This document shows positions 1 through 12,400 of a stretch of 64,000 bases of DNA, one piece after another. Source of the stretch: Pyrenula massariospora (Eukaryota > Ascomycota > Eurotiomycetes > Pyrenulales > Pyrenulaceae); contig JAGFMI010000001.1 in the NCBI GenBank assembly GCA_021030905.1, positions 1,364,001 through 1,428,000 on the forward strand, in the 5' to 3' direction. A model generated the notes under the pieces. The model searched no databases. It was given only the letters and a program-made list of their open reading frames with translations, and was not told where the DNA came from. The stretch's first letter is position 1. Each line of letters opens with the position of its first letter. The position numbers and the translations under genes were made by a program.

Positions 1-286
1 GAGTGAACTGTTGTCTACTGAATCAAAGAGCTGAATTTTAAGATGCTTTGTGTCGTAGGCTGGAGGTCTGATTCTTAGTCCTCTCCATTGACGTCCTACT
101 TGGCCACCCTCACTATAAGAACGAGCTGAATCATTTTCGACCCAGTATGACATTGGGCAGCATGATCACTGAGTACGAGTAAATAAAAGCAATTGGTACA
201 TTTAGTACACTATATGGCGCCGTAGGAGTCCTCATCCCTTTTTGCTAAAGGCTCGCATCCGTTTTTCCAAACCAACTCTATTATAT
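1..286. other. 3' flank with no gene seen
   Basis: This is the region downstream of the TFIIIC subunit gene, which ends at 287 on the minus strand. No reading frame here resembles a protein I recognise. It probably holds the 3' untranslated part of that gene and possibly of a neighbour outside the window. Confidence 0.4.
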
Positions 287-2083
287 TCATATAGCTGCCT
301 CCATGTCAGTCTCGGCGAGCTCGGTCTCGCTCGATGGTTCATCATTGTCGTCAGATTCCAGGCCCAGGTCCCCGCCACCATTTTCATCTTCGTTATCGTC
401 CAGCTCCACGGCCTCAGACACAGCCGATGCCCTTTGATTCTCACTATTTCCCTGACTATCTGCCTCACCATCTTCTCCTGACTCAAGAGCTGGGTCCACA
501 TACTCTCCAATGATCGAGCTTCGCCCCTCGGAAGACAGAAAACTTCGCCCAACACTCGGCTTACTCTTACTCAACCTCCCTGCTGCCGGCCGCGTTCCAT
601 CCACAGCCCGACACATGGCGCGATAGGTCGCCGCCCACTCCAGTTCCCGCTTCTGCGCATTCGTTGGTAGATAGTACATGGGATCCTCTCCCTTTTCGGT
701 GTCCACGGCATCCGGCAGCGCGGCAAATTGTTGGAAGATGAGATCATCTGGCGTTTCGTTGTTCATGAGCATCTCCGCCTTTGCCTTGAGGACGGTTTTG
801 ATCTTGCAGAGGGCGCCGTTCTGGTACCAGCCGAAGTAGCTCGGTTCACATGTTGGGCGGGGGATGGTGTCATTCACCATTTTGGCGAGGATCGGATCTT
901 GGAGGTCGCATAGTTGCCAGGCTTTGCCATCGCGAGGAAAGGGGGGCTTGCCTGTGAAGATGTGCGTTGTTTTGTCGTTGTTGGGTTTCCAGGTTCGCTG
1001 GAAGTCCTGACGACGTTTCCTTTCGGAGCGTTCTTTGGGCACGAGCTGGAGCATAACGGTCTGGTAGGTGCGGTATTCGGGGGAGGAGCGAGGGTCCACG
1101 CCCAGCTTGACGTAGGTGTCGCGCCAAGGCCCGCTGCGGAAGGCGTAGGCGACGTAGGCGACAGCGTATTTCACCTGGAAGATAGGAACAGATGGCGGGA
1201 ATTGGTTTAGGAGAGCGCGACGGGTCCAGATTGGACGGCGAGTGAAGATATCGTTCAGAACGGAGACGACGCTTTGAAAGCTGGCATGGCGGGAGGAGAG
1301 AGGTGGAGCGGAGGGGTTAGGGGCATCAGGTATTTTGGGCACATCGTATTGGAGCTGCTCAGTAAAGACTTTGTCTTTCTTCTGGACATTCTGGATATGC
1401 CTCTGACCAGTGTCTGTATCTACAAAGGTCTCAACCGCTGGATTCTGGCGGTAGGCATAGTTGGCTGGGATCTGTCGGGTGGAGAAAGTAGGTGGCGGCA
1501 GTATTTCGGTCTTGATCTGCCCCTGCGACATATCTAACTTCCATTCTTTCAAGAGAGGGTATTCAAAGGGTAGTATTTTCTCGCGGATCTGGCTCATAAA
1601 GCGGCTATCGCTTGTGGAATAGACAAAATCAGGCATGGTCCGGAAAATCTGGGATGATGAGATACTACCAATAGGTTCCACTACCGCAGCGTCGGTGTTA
1701 TCTTTCAGAGATCGCAGAAGATATCTCGCATCTTTAGGTGAGCTTGAAGCATTCTCGTCCATTGTAAACGGATCATTACACCCGCGTTTCCTCTTGCGGC
1801 CGGTCCTCTGCGGTACAGTAACTTTCATGAGGACGTTGCAGGCCTTTCGATTTGTAGATATGAGTGGTCGGCTGGCTGGATCGTCTGGATGTAGAAAGAG
1901 GCTTATGGGTTGGCCTTGGTCTTTCATCATCTGCGTAACCTCAGAGAATCCACCGAGGGTCTGAATTCCCTTGTCCGGATTCTTGACGACACATGGATGC
2001 TCGACCACAACGAGATTTCGAGAAGGTACGTTGTACCATGGAGCGAGACCCGTATCCGTCGAATTCTTTGTTCTGTCTTCCAT
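287..2083 (-). CDS. sfc1: Transcription factor TFIIIC subunit tau95-like (Sfc1/Tfc1, GTF3C5)
   Basis: A single-exon gene for about 598 residues. TFIIIC binds the internal A and B boxes of tRNA genes and recruits TFIIIB for RNA polymerase III, and this subunit contacts the A box. The N-terminal part (APWYNVPSRNLVVVEHPCVV, then a stretch on sharing a lobe with the HPDDP segment) and the central segment (RRPIWTRRALLNQFP...VKYAVAYVAYAFRSGPWRD) match the family's dimerisation and DNA-contact halves. The C-terminus is strongly acidic (runs of D and E), as is usual for this subunit. I chose the ATG at 2083; the frame extends five codons further upstream but only from a TTG. The gene is divergent from the PP2A gene, with about 850 bases between the two starts. 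Recognition is from family memory, not a search. Confidence 0.9.
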   Translation of the reverse strand: MEDRTKNSTDTGLAPWYNVPSRNLVVVEHPCVVKNPDKGIQTLGGFSEVTQMMKDQGQPISLFLHPDDPASRPLISTNRKACNVLMKVTVPQRTGRKRKRGCNDPFTMDENASSSPKDARYLLRSLKDNTDAAVVEPIGSISSSQIFRTMPDFVYSTSDSRFMSQIREKILPFEYPLLKEWKLDMSQGQIKTEILPPPTFSTRQIPANYAYRQNPAVETFVDTDTGQRHIQNVQKKDKVFTEQLQYDVPKIPDAPNPSAPPLSSRHASFQSVVSVLNDIFTRRPIWTRRALLNQFPPSVPIFQVKYAVAYVAYAFRSGPWRDTYVKLGVDPRSSPEYRTYQTVMLQLVPKERSERKRRQDFQRTWKPNNDKTTHIFTGKPPFPRDGKAWQLCDLQDPILAKMVNDTIPRPTCEPSYFGWYQNGALCKIKTVLKAKAEMLMNNETPDDLIFQQFAALPDAVDTEKGEDPMYYLPTNAQKRELEWAATYRAMCRAVDGTRPAAGRLSKSKPSVGRSFLSSEGRSSIIGEYVDPALESGEDGEADSQGNSENQRASAVSEAVELDDNEDENGGGDLGLESDDNDEPSSETELAETDMEAAI

Positions 2084-2936
2084 CTTCAGGAGGGACAATC
2101 AATCGAAGTGTGAATCAAGGTGGTGAAGTCAACAAAGTGGAATGATTAGGCTAGAAAGACATCGATCCGCCAGCGGTGGCATCATTTTACGCAAGAAGAT
2201 AAGCTAGATTGAGCATGCAACAGCCTTGAAAGCATTATCATGTTGGTGAAGCGCCGGCTTCAAGAGTGTGCACGACGTGGAAAGCCCCCCGGATTTTCTC
2301 TGATCTTGGAAATTTAGGAAGCCTTACTTGACGATTGTTCTGAGTATATTGAAGCCGTGTCTGGTCGGCCCTGGTCAGTCAACATACCTAGTATGTAGAT
2401 GTTCAAGTTGTTGTCATCTAGATGGTGCGACTCGCATCTCGAGTTCCCTCACACAAGGCATCCGCCCAGGAAGCTGCAGCCAATGGGAGGTGGGCTGCTC
2501 GGATTGGTTACCGCCCCGCTTGAGCTTTCGCATCAACAATCGAAGCACGACTTTTAATTGCTGTACAGCCTTGTTTACTCGCTCTCAGGATCCGGAGCTA
2601 ATACACGCCACATCCCGTCTGGTTTCTGCTCGCTGCAAAGCCGAAGAGTGCCATGTAAGGAATACTATCTCGTCTCGATCCTCCAGAAGGCGATTGCATT
2701 GACATGGATTTGTTGCAGACCATACCCTCCTTCCAGACCTACAATCGCATGCCATGATCCAGTGACCACGCCAAAGTGATCTGTCACTGTACTTGCGGCC
2801 ACAATTATTGCGTTGGTCGTTGGCGCTGTTTTCGTTCGCCCCTCTACCAATCCTGAGAGTCACTCAGTCTCGCCTGCATTCACCAAGCGTTCGAGGCACT
2901 CTCGCCTCTCTTGTGCCTCTATAGATCATATCCAAC
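2084..2936. promoter_or_regulatory. Shared upstream region of the TFIIIC and PP2A B56 genes
   Basis: Head-to-head spacer between two conserved genes. It contains only short frames without family resemblance, so it most likely holds both promoters and 5' leaders. I could not single out a specific factor-binding site. Confidence 0.45.
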
Positions 2937-5585
2937 ATGAAAGGATTCAGACAGCGAGTGGTGAGTGAGACAGACATCGTGGCGGGCTGTTTGCTCGTGA
3001 CCAAAGATTTGGAACGGTGTGCATGGGAATATTGCATTCACTGACCACTGTTCAGCACGATCAGCTATCTAGAGCTAAAGATTCAAATAAATCTTCCAAA
3101 AAGAAGGACAGCAGCTCAGGGACAGCATCTCCTTCACAATCCTCTTCCGCCCTTGGCACTCAGTCGCCCGCCGGGTCCAATCATGGCACACCAAGTTCGT
3201 CAACGACCAACGTGAGCGATGTCCGCAACAAAAACCTGCCGGCTGCAGAAACAGGATCGTTGAGCGGTGGTCCGCCGTCCACACATCACGCTGGCTCAGG
3301 CCAAGCGAATCAAGCAGCTGGTGGTCAGCATTTCTCACCGCAGTCATCGGCCGGTTCTCTCCCTTCAAGCAATGGCGTTGGAACACCATCACGGCAAGGC
3401 CATTCTATTGCTCCAAGTGTAGTGATAAGCCCCAGTGCACCGGTATATTTCCTTACCTATTCTCTTCGATCCGTATTTGAGACTAACCTATCACCGCAAG
3501 CACGTACCTCCTCCAGGTGCTGCTGAGACCATGCCTGGCGATCTCGCCCCGCCGAAGGCTGGCCAGAAATCCTTGTTGTTTGACCGCCTCCAATCGACGC
3601 CGAAGGATGTACCCGAGGGTATCAGAACACCGAAGCGGCAGCACTCGTCTCGATTCGACATTTCAGATCAGCGGCAACGAGAGCTTGAGAAGCTTCCTGG
3701 ATTCCACGAGGTTGCTCCCAACCGAAGGCAAGAACTTTTCATGCAAAAGATTGATCAGTGCAACATCATTTTTGATTTTAGTGACGCCACTGGTGATATG
3801 AAATCGAAAGAGATCAAACGACTTGCCCTACACGAACTCCTCGATTATGTGGCGAACAATCGATCGGTCATTACCGAGCCAATGTACCCTCGCGTCGTTG
3901 ACATGTTCGCCAGAAATCTCTTTAGGCCGGTACCCCCACCCGTGAACCCTCAAGGAGAAGCTTTTGATCCGGAAGAAGACGAGCCCGTACTTGAAGTTGC
4001 TTGGCCTCATATTCAAGTGGTGTACGAGTTCTTCTTGAGATTTATAGAAAGTCAAGATTTCAATACGAATATTGCAAAAGCATACATTGATCACAAATTC
4101 GTGTTACAGGTATTCTACCTCGTTCCAAAAAAAATTTTCGCCTGATGATACTAATGACAGTAGTTGCTAGAACTCTTTGATTCAGAAGATCCTCGGGAGC
4201 GCGACTTTCTGAAAACCACACTACATCGGATATACGGGAAATTTTTAAATCTTCGCTCCTACATTCGAAGGTCGATCAACAATGTCTTCTTCCAATTTGT
4301 TTACGAGACGGAGCGCTTCAATGGAATCGCTGAACTCCTTGAGATTCTAGGGTCCATCATCAATGGATTTGCGCTCCCCTTAAAAGAGGAGCACAAGCTT
4401 TTCCTAACGCGAGTTCTCATGCCAATGCACAAGGTCAAGAGCTTAAGCATGTATCATCCCCAGCTAGCCTACTGCATCGTACAATTCTTAGAAAAGGATG
4501 CGGCACTTACTGAGGAGGTAAGACTACCAAGGAAATCTGGTAAACTAACGCTTATACCTCATAGGTCGTTCTTGGACTTCTTCGCTATTGGCCGAAGACC
4601 AATAGTACGAAAGAGGTGATGTTTCTCAATGAAGTCGAAGACATATTTGAAGTCATGGATCCGGCAGAATTCGCCAAGGTCCAAGAACCGCTCTTCAACC
4701 AATTGGCTAAATCAGTTGCCAGCCCACATTTTCAGGTCAGGCAAGCGTGCTAACTACTCTATTACCTCTAGCTAAATTTAATGGCAGGTTGCGGAACGGG
4801 CGCTTTACTTCTGGAACAACGAATATTTCTGTAACCTCGTTGGCGACAACGTTGAGACGATTCTTCCCATAATGTTTGCCCCGTTGTACGAGAACTCAAA
4901 GGACCATTGGAACAGGTAAGAAGAGTCTAGACAGGCCCTTGAATCGAGTCGATTTTCTAAATATCGTAGAACGATTCATGGCATGGTATACAATGCAATG
5001 AAGCTTTTCATGGAGATCAACCCTCGTCTTTTCGACGACTGTTCCGCAGAGTACACTGAGCACCAGAATAGTGCTCCAACGCGGGAACAATCTCGGCAGG
5101 ACAAGTGGGAACGGCTTGAGGAGCAAGCAAAGAGAATGAAAGCTAAGAAGGCAGGCGGAGCAATAGCCAACGCAGAGAAGGCGCCGAATTCCAAGTACGA
5201 CGCGGACCCTTTGACGCAAGATAGCCAAAAGCGATTTGACGCACTGAAATTGCAAGACGAGGCAAGCGTAGGGAAAGAGTCAAATTCGGTAAGTTATATT
5301 TCCTTCTTTTCACAAGGCGCAATGCCTTTTCGCTCCTCAACAGCTAAGACCGACTTTCAATCATTTTAGTAGCCTAGATGATTCATTCTAACGAGTTGGA
5401 TCCATACTATTCAGGGACGCCGTCGTGGCTCCTCTGACGATACAAGAGGCCACAGGTCTACGGGGAGTACAGACGGCAAGTTACGGAGTTCAAGGAGAGG
5501 ATCCGGAGGAGGAAGTACACCAGCAGTAGCCAACATGTCTCGAAGCAACTCATCAAAAGCCGAATCACGTACTTTGGTTGGGTAA
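2937..5585 (+). CDS. rts1: Protein phosphatase 2A regulatory subunit B56 family (Rts1/Par1-like)
   Basis: Eight exons read in phase: 2937-2960, 3056-3442, 3501-4109, 4164-4517, 4565-4735, 4788-4915, 4970-5288 and 5415-5585, giving about 720 residues. B56 subunits direct the PP2A catalytic and scaffold subunits to substrates in stress response, septation and chromosome segregation. The N-terminal 150 residues are Ser/Gly/Asn/Gln-rich and probably disordered. The body carries the HEAT-like B56 core, with landmarks [71 protein letters not shown] and [16 protein letters not shown]. The C-terminus is basic and serine-rich. The first coding exon is only 24 bases (MKGFRQRV), a start the family commonly uses. 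The model is strongly supported by phase agreement at every junction. Confidence 0.95.
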
Positions 5586-6447
5586 AGTAGGCTGGGTGGG
5601 GAGTTCTGCATGCGATCGGATTTTCTTTTTTCTTTCTAGCGACATCAGACATGCTTTCCTTACATTTGAGATTAGCAGCGGTTCTATTGACACGCTCCTT
5701 GTCTCTGGGAGCAGGTCCATGCAGGTGCAGCTTGAGAGGGTTCCGAGAATACATGTTGGGATCGGTCAGAGACGGAAACGGTCTTCATATTGTCCATAGA
5801 CGTGAAAGAAAGGGCTGCGGCCCATTTTTCTATCACAGCCAATGCCATGCATGATCGATGAAAAAGAGATGATCAACTGCTTCTGAGCTGCGTTGCAACT
5901 GTGGTATAGGATCAGGCTTGGTGGAGGGAATACAGAGCCTCAAGTCTGCCTGAGGCGAGAGTGAGGGTCCGAGAGCCTGAGAGGGGACCCACCGGCAGAG
6001 CACGTGATATTCGCGCTAATTTAGGCCCTTGGCATTTTCCGATAGGCAGGCGCACCCGCATCGACGAACCACTTTTTGCGCGCGACTTTCACAAGTACGC
6101 TCTCGAGCTTGCTTGCTCTCTAAGCGGTCCTCAAGGCTGGCGCTCCCACACCTGCAGAGCTGCCAAACCCCTCATTTTCTCCTACACATCCACAGCCTGC
6201 CATTCTCTCAAGGCTCTGAATCAATCACTTTCCTTTCTTCTCTTGATTTGTTCCCTCCGCAGCGTGCCCGCCCGGCATTCACAAGTAGATCCAACCCAGC
6301 CTGCGGAATCCGAAATAGGAATTTAGCGGGGAAGATGAAGGCCATACCAACTAAGGCACTTTGATTCTAGATTCTACACGTCTCTCTCATGGTCAGCAAC
6401 GCCAAATACCCCAGAAGATACTCCTGGGTATCGATTCTCTGCCCACC
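5586..6447. promoter_or_regulatory. Spacer between PP2A B56 and TRA1, probably TRA1 promoter and leader
   Basis: No protein-like frame is convincing here. The second half, from about 6060, is rich in pyrimidine tracts ending shortly before the TRA1 start. This is common in leaders of strongly expressed fungal genes and fits a promoter plus 5' untranslated region. Confidence 0.4.
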
Positions 6448-9400
6448 ATGGAGCAGAAGATCGATGTGTATGCCCAACGACTCGGCGACCCAGCTGTTGG
6501 TAGGTCCACTGCAAATCAGCTACATTCGTTCTAAAGCTATTCTGAGCTTGCTTGAGGCTGACTAGTGGCTACTTGCAGACATTAAGATAAAGCTCAACCT
6601 TGCGACCGAAGCTCGGGACTCTGTCGAGACAATATGTTCAGGCTCCGCTTACAGGGCATTTCTGGCCAAACTCTGGCCAGTCTTCCGCAAGATACTGCAA
6701 AGCGATCCGGTCTTTGTGACTACCTCGCCGGAGCAGGTAAGATCTAAGCTTGCCGTCAAGGACACTGTTAATCAAATATTTCATTGACAGAAGTTACGGA
6801 ACTGCATTCTGGAAATTCTCCACAGGTTGCACCTAAGCGCTCCCGAAATTGAGCCTCACGCTGCTGATATGGTAGACACTTTGATGGATCTGGCTCGCGT
6901 TGAAAATGAGGACAATGCAGTTCTCTGTATGAAAACCATCATGGATTTAGAAAGGCACCAAATTGCAGCCACCGTCAGTAAAGTTCAGCCTTTTCTAGAC
7001 CTCATACAGGAAATGTTCAAGGGTATGGAGCATGTGGTCAAAGACACATTCGACACATCGCAGCCCAGCGGAACGTCGGGCATGCCGTCGACACCCAACG
7101 CAACAACCCAGAATTTTCAATCGCCTCGTCCAAGCTCTCCTGCAACCTCAGTCTCGGATCTGAATGCAGAACAGCCGGGAACCTCGCAGCTTTTGAAAGG
7201 CATGCAGTCCTTCAAAGTGCTTGCTGAATGTCCCATCATCGTAGTTTCCATCTTCCAAGCCCACCGAAATTCAGTTTCTCCTAATGTGAAAAAGTTTGTC
7301 CCGCTTATCAAAGGCATACTTCTGTTGGAAGCCAAGCCTCAGGCTAAGGCACATGCTGAGGCTGCAGCTAATCACACCATTTTCACCGGCGTGTCTAAGG
7401 ATATCAAGAATCGTGCCGCTTTTGGCGAATTTATTACGGCACAGGTCAAAACTATGAGCTTTCTAGCGTACCTGCTTCGCGCGTATGGACAGCACCTCCA
7501 GGACTTCCTCCAGTCACTTCCAGATGTGGTGGTGCGGCTATTGAAAGATTGTCCTAGGGAGAAATCTGGCGCTAGGAAAGAGCTGTTGGTGGCGATCAGG
7601 CACATCATCAATTTCAACTATCGAAGAATCTTCCTCCCAAAGATTGATGAGTTGCTCGAGGAGAAAACGCTAATCGGAGACGGTCTCACAGTATACGAAA
7701 CGATGAGACCGCTTGCCTACAGCATGCTTGCCGACCTCATTCACCACGTCCGCGAATCTCTTACCAGAGACCAGATTCGTCGCACTGTTGAAGTCTACAC
7801 CAAAAACTTGCATGACAATTTTCCCGGAACCAGCTTTCAGACAATGAGTGCGAAACTTTTGTTAAATATGGCCGAAAGCATCACCAAGCTTGAGAAGAAG
7901 GAGGAAGCACGACATTTTCTTGTAATGATTCTAGATGCCATAGGCGACAAATTTGCAGCTATGAATTACCAATTTGAAAATGCAGTGAAACTGACGAAGC
8001 AATACAAAGAACAATCCGCTGATGGAACTGTGGAGAGCTATCTTGCCGATAAAGACAACCCCCCAGATTGGGATGAAATTGATATCTTCACTGCGACGCC
8101 TATCAAAACTTCGAATCCAAGGGACCGAGGGGCAGACCCAGTTGCTGACAATAAGTTCCTGTTCAAGAACCTAGTCAATGGGTTAAAGAACATGTTCTAC
8201 CAACTGAAGACATGTAATCCACAAGGCATCATTATCGATCCACAAAACGCACCAGTGAATTGGTCGGAAGTGTCATTCGGCTACAATGCAGAAGAGGTCC
8301 GAGTGATTACAAAATTGTTTCACGAAGGCGTCCGAGTGTTTCGGTATTATAATGTTGACCAAACTCCGCCTGAATCCCAGCATTCCTCTGCGATCGAATT
8401 TTTGACAAGTCAGTACATGGCCCAGATAAGCAAAGAAGAGAAAGAGCTTCTCGAAAGTTTTGGCACCGTGTTTCACTGCATTGACACTGCCACATTCTAC
8501 GAGATTTTTCATACAGAAATTGGCCATTTACATGAGCTCATGTTTCAGCATACCGCGTTGCTCCACTTGCCTCAGTTCTTCCTTGCGAGCGAGGCTACAT
8601 CTCCCGCCTTTGCGGGATTAGTTCTTCAATACCTCATGGAGAGAATTGATGAAGTGGGAAGCTCCAATGTCGTTAAATCATCGATTTTGCTGCGGATGTT
8701 CAAACTTTCTTTCATGGCCGTGACTTTATTTTCAGCGCAAAATGAACAGGTCTTATTACCGCATGTCACCAGCATCATTACAAAATGTGTGCAACTATCG
8801 ACAGTCGCAGAAGAGCCCTTGAACTACTTTTTCCTGCTCAGATCTCTCTTTCGTAGTATCGGAGGCGGCAGATTCGAGCTTCTCTACAAGGAAATACTAC
8901 CACTACTTGAAATGCTCTTAGAAACCTTCAATAACCTGCTTCAAGGCGCCCGAAAGATCCAAGAGCGCGAATTGTACGTTGAATTGACCCTGACGGTGCC
9001 AGCCCGCCTAAGCCATCTGCTACCACATCTGAGTCACCTTATGCGGCCGTTAGTTGTTGCGCTAAGAGCTGGATCGGAATTAGTGGGACAAGGCCTGCGA
9101 ACGTTAGAGCTTTGTGTTGACAACTTGACGGCTGATTATCTCGATCCTATTATGGCTCCGATCATGGACGAACTCATGATCTCACTCTGGAAACACCTCA
9201 GACCAAGCCCTTACAGTCACTTTCATGCGCATACTACTATGAGAATCCTAGGGAAGCTCGGTGGTAGAAATCGCAAGTTCTTGAATCATCCACCAGAGTT
9301 GGATTTCAAGCGTTTTGCGGATGATCTACCAAGTGTAGATGTGAAGTTAAGTGGCTCAAATCATGATCGTGCCTTTGCCTCAGACACAGGAATAGACCTT

Positions 9401-12400
9401 GCTATTATGAAGCTTACTGACATATCTAAATCACCAAACTCCAAAGCAACAGATTCGTTTTACAAAAGTCAGGCATTCAGACTACTTAGTACAGAGGTCA
9501 AACTGTACATAGGACATGACAACCTGCCGGATGATCTGGCAGCGCTGATCCGCACACAGGCCAATGCTTTACTAGGTCAAAAACTCGATGCCAGTAACGA
9601 CGTGATGGACAAGTCTGACAAGGAGAAGTCTGTTGCTAAACTCACGGAGCAGGAAAATACACTCAAAAAGCTTCTGAAGGCTTGCTTTGTCGCCACAATT
9701 GTGGCTGACATAAAGCCTGCTGCGAGAACTCTTGTTACGGATGTCTGCCGTCACTTCACGGTAGTTGAGGTTGGGCGCGCATTAGCGCAGGCTCGACACA
9801 ATCAAAAGCCATTTGATGTGAATTCCGGTGAAGGCTCACTGCATCTGGATTCCCGTGTCTTAGCAGACGCTCTGCTTGAAACCCTTGCCTCAGAAGACAG
9901 CGCCATCCGAGACGCGGCAGAACACGCTCTGGAAGTAATCAGGGATACTGCAGGCACCATCTTTGGATCGAATGAGAAAGCGTCACGGCTACCGTTCTTC
10001 CAACACCTAGCTAAAACATTTTGTCACGGGTGTCACGAACTGGAATGGTTCACCAAGGCTGCAGGTGCTCTTGGAATCCAAATTCTCGCGACCAAATTGA
10101 ACCTGGGAGATGACTGGCTCACCCGTCAACAAGTAGATTTTGTCCGGGCTCTGATGTTCGTTATCAAGGATGTTCCGGAGGATCTTCCAGCAACGACGCG
10201 CAATAACGCCCGGGAAAGCATCAAAGAAATCCTGCGACGTTGTAATAAGGGCACTTCCAAAGATACGATCTCAAATGAAAAGAGCCGGCTCTATGTTCTA
10301 TGCGCTATTTTCGTTGTTGAACTTTCTCACATGAACGCGCATGTTCGAGAGGCTGCACAGAACGCTTTCAATACCTTGGCCACGGTAACTGGCGCCGAAT
10401 CGCACGAGCTTGTTTCACCTGTGAAGGATCGATTACTTTCACCTATATTTAATAAGCCGCTGCGAGCGCTACCTTTCCCAACTCAGATTGGGTTCATTGA
10501 TGCAATAACATACTGCCTCTCCCTCCAGCACGGTATCATTGTATTCAATGAGCAATTGAATCGACTGATCATGGAGTCCTTAGCGCTTGCTGACGCCGAT
10601 GATGAAACTTTGTCGCCAAAACCTTTAGAATTCAACAACGCTGAGATGTTAATTCGATTGAGAGTCTCATGCCTCAAAATGCTTTCCTTAGCAATGGCGT
10701 TTCCCGAATATCAGAATGCTCCACAAGGTCCAACTCGTCCAAGGATTATCTCGGTGTTTTTCAAATCGCTGTATTCTAAGTCTCCACAGATTATTGAAGC
10801 AGCCAACGCCGGGCTAAGCACTGTCTTAACGCAACACCAGAAATTGCCGAAAGATCTGCTTCAGAATGGTTTGCGCCCAATACTAATGAATCTTCAAGAT
10901 CCCAAGCGGCTGACAGTTGCTGGTCTTGATGGGCTTGCCAGATTGTTGACTTTGCTTACCAATTACTTCAAGGTTGAGATTGGACAGCGGCTCCTCGAAC
11001 ACCTGAAGATCATTGCGGATGAAAGTCTTCTACAGAAGATGTCCTTCGGCCTCATCGAGCAGCAGAAGGAAATGCGGATCGTGACAGCAGCGTTCAACAT
11101 CTTCCACCTTTTGCCTCCTGCCGCGGCTGCTTTTATGGAAAATTTAGTCAACGCTTTCCTTGAATTGGAAACGAAGCTAAGGCGCACTTCTTACAGCCCT
11201 TTCCGTCCACCAGTCATCAAGTTCCTTAATCGCTACCCCGAAGACAGCTGGACATTTTTCAGAAATCACATGAACGAAGAGAAACATGGCAGACTTTATG
11301 GTCAAATTCTTGCTGATCCTGACAGTGGACCCATGAGGCACGCGTTAGTCTCAGACTCTAAGACTTTTCTCAAGTCCGCTTTTGGAACAGAAGAAAACAG
11401 TTTTGATATCACCGCTGCTATCAATGGTATTTACGTGGTGCATTCCGTTTGCTCTCATGACGCAACTAATGACTGGCTGAAAAAGGCGCCTGAATTGAAA
11501 GGTCACTTGTTGACTGCTGGCGCTTCGCTAGAGAACAGGTTACGAGCGGATCAACTTCCTCCAGGACAACGACTGAGAGTTGAGCAAGCTGGTGATCAAT
11601 TGATGGACATTTTCACATCGTATCTCACCAAATCGCCGGAGGACGTAGATTTCGTCTTTGAAGTACTGGGAGCCGCGGCAGTTGGAAAAATAAAATCCAC
11701 TCTTGCTTTGTACAAGTTCCTGTATACGACATTGATCTGCAATGAATCTGTCCCCTACCGATCATCAATCATCAATCGATGTCTTGAGCTGTACAGTCAA
11801 AAGAACGAGACACAGCGGCTTAAGACCTTCCTCTTCCGTAATCTTGTGAACCCAATCATTGCCATGGACATCAAGCGTACGTGGGCTCATACTGAAGTAC
11901 CGAAGCTTGTGGACAAAGCATTGATCGAGGTAATCCACAACCGCTTATGGAAATTGCAGGGAAGTGATTTGAGCGAAGACTCTGGACAACAAGGCGTGGA
12001 CCATACACGGATGGAAGCATTACAGCTTTCAGCTTTACTCATCAAATATCACCACGCAACTGTTCAAGAGGCGCGAAAAGATGTCATCAAGTTCGGATGG
12101 AATTACATCCGGTTAGAAGACATAATCAACAAGTACGGCGCATATGTTTTGATCAGTTATTTCATCGCGCACTATGATACTCCTTCCAAAATCGCTCTAC
12201 AGATATACATAGCCATGTTAAAAGCTCACCAGAATGAAGGAAAAGCCCTTGTTACACAAGCGCTAGAGATACTAGCTCAAATACTTCCAAAACGGATTGG
12301 AAATTCTGGCGATGTGCGCTCGCCAATTTGGGCGAAATGGCCGCGCCGAATCTTGGCCGAAGAGACTGGAAACCTGCAGCAAGTGATGAGCATCTTTCAC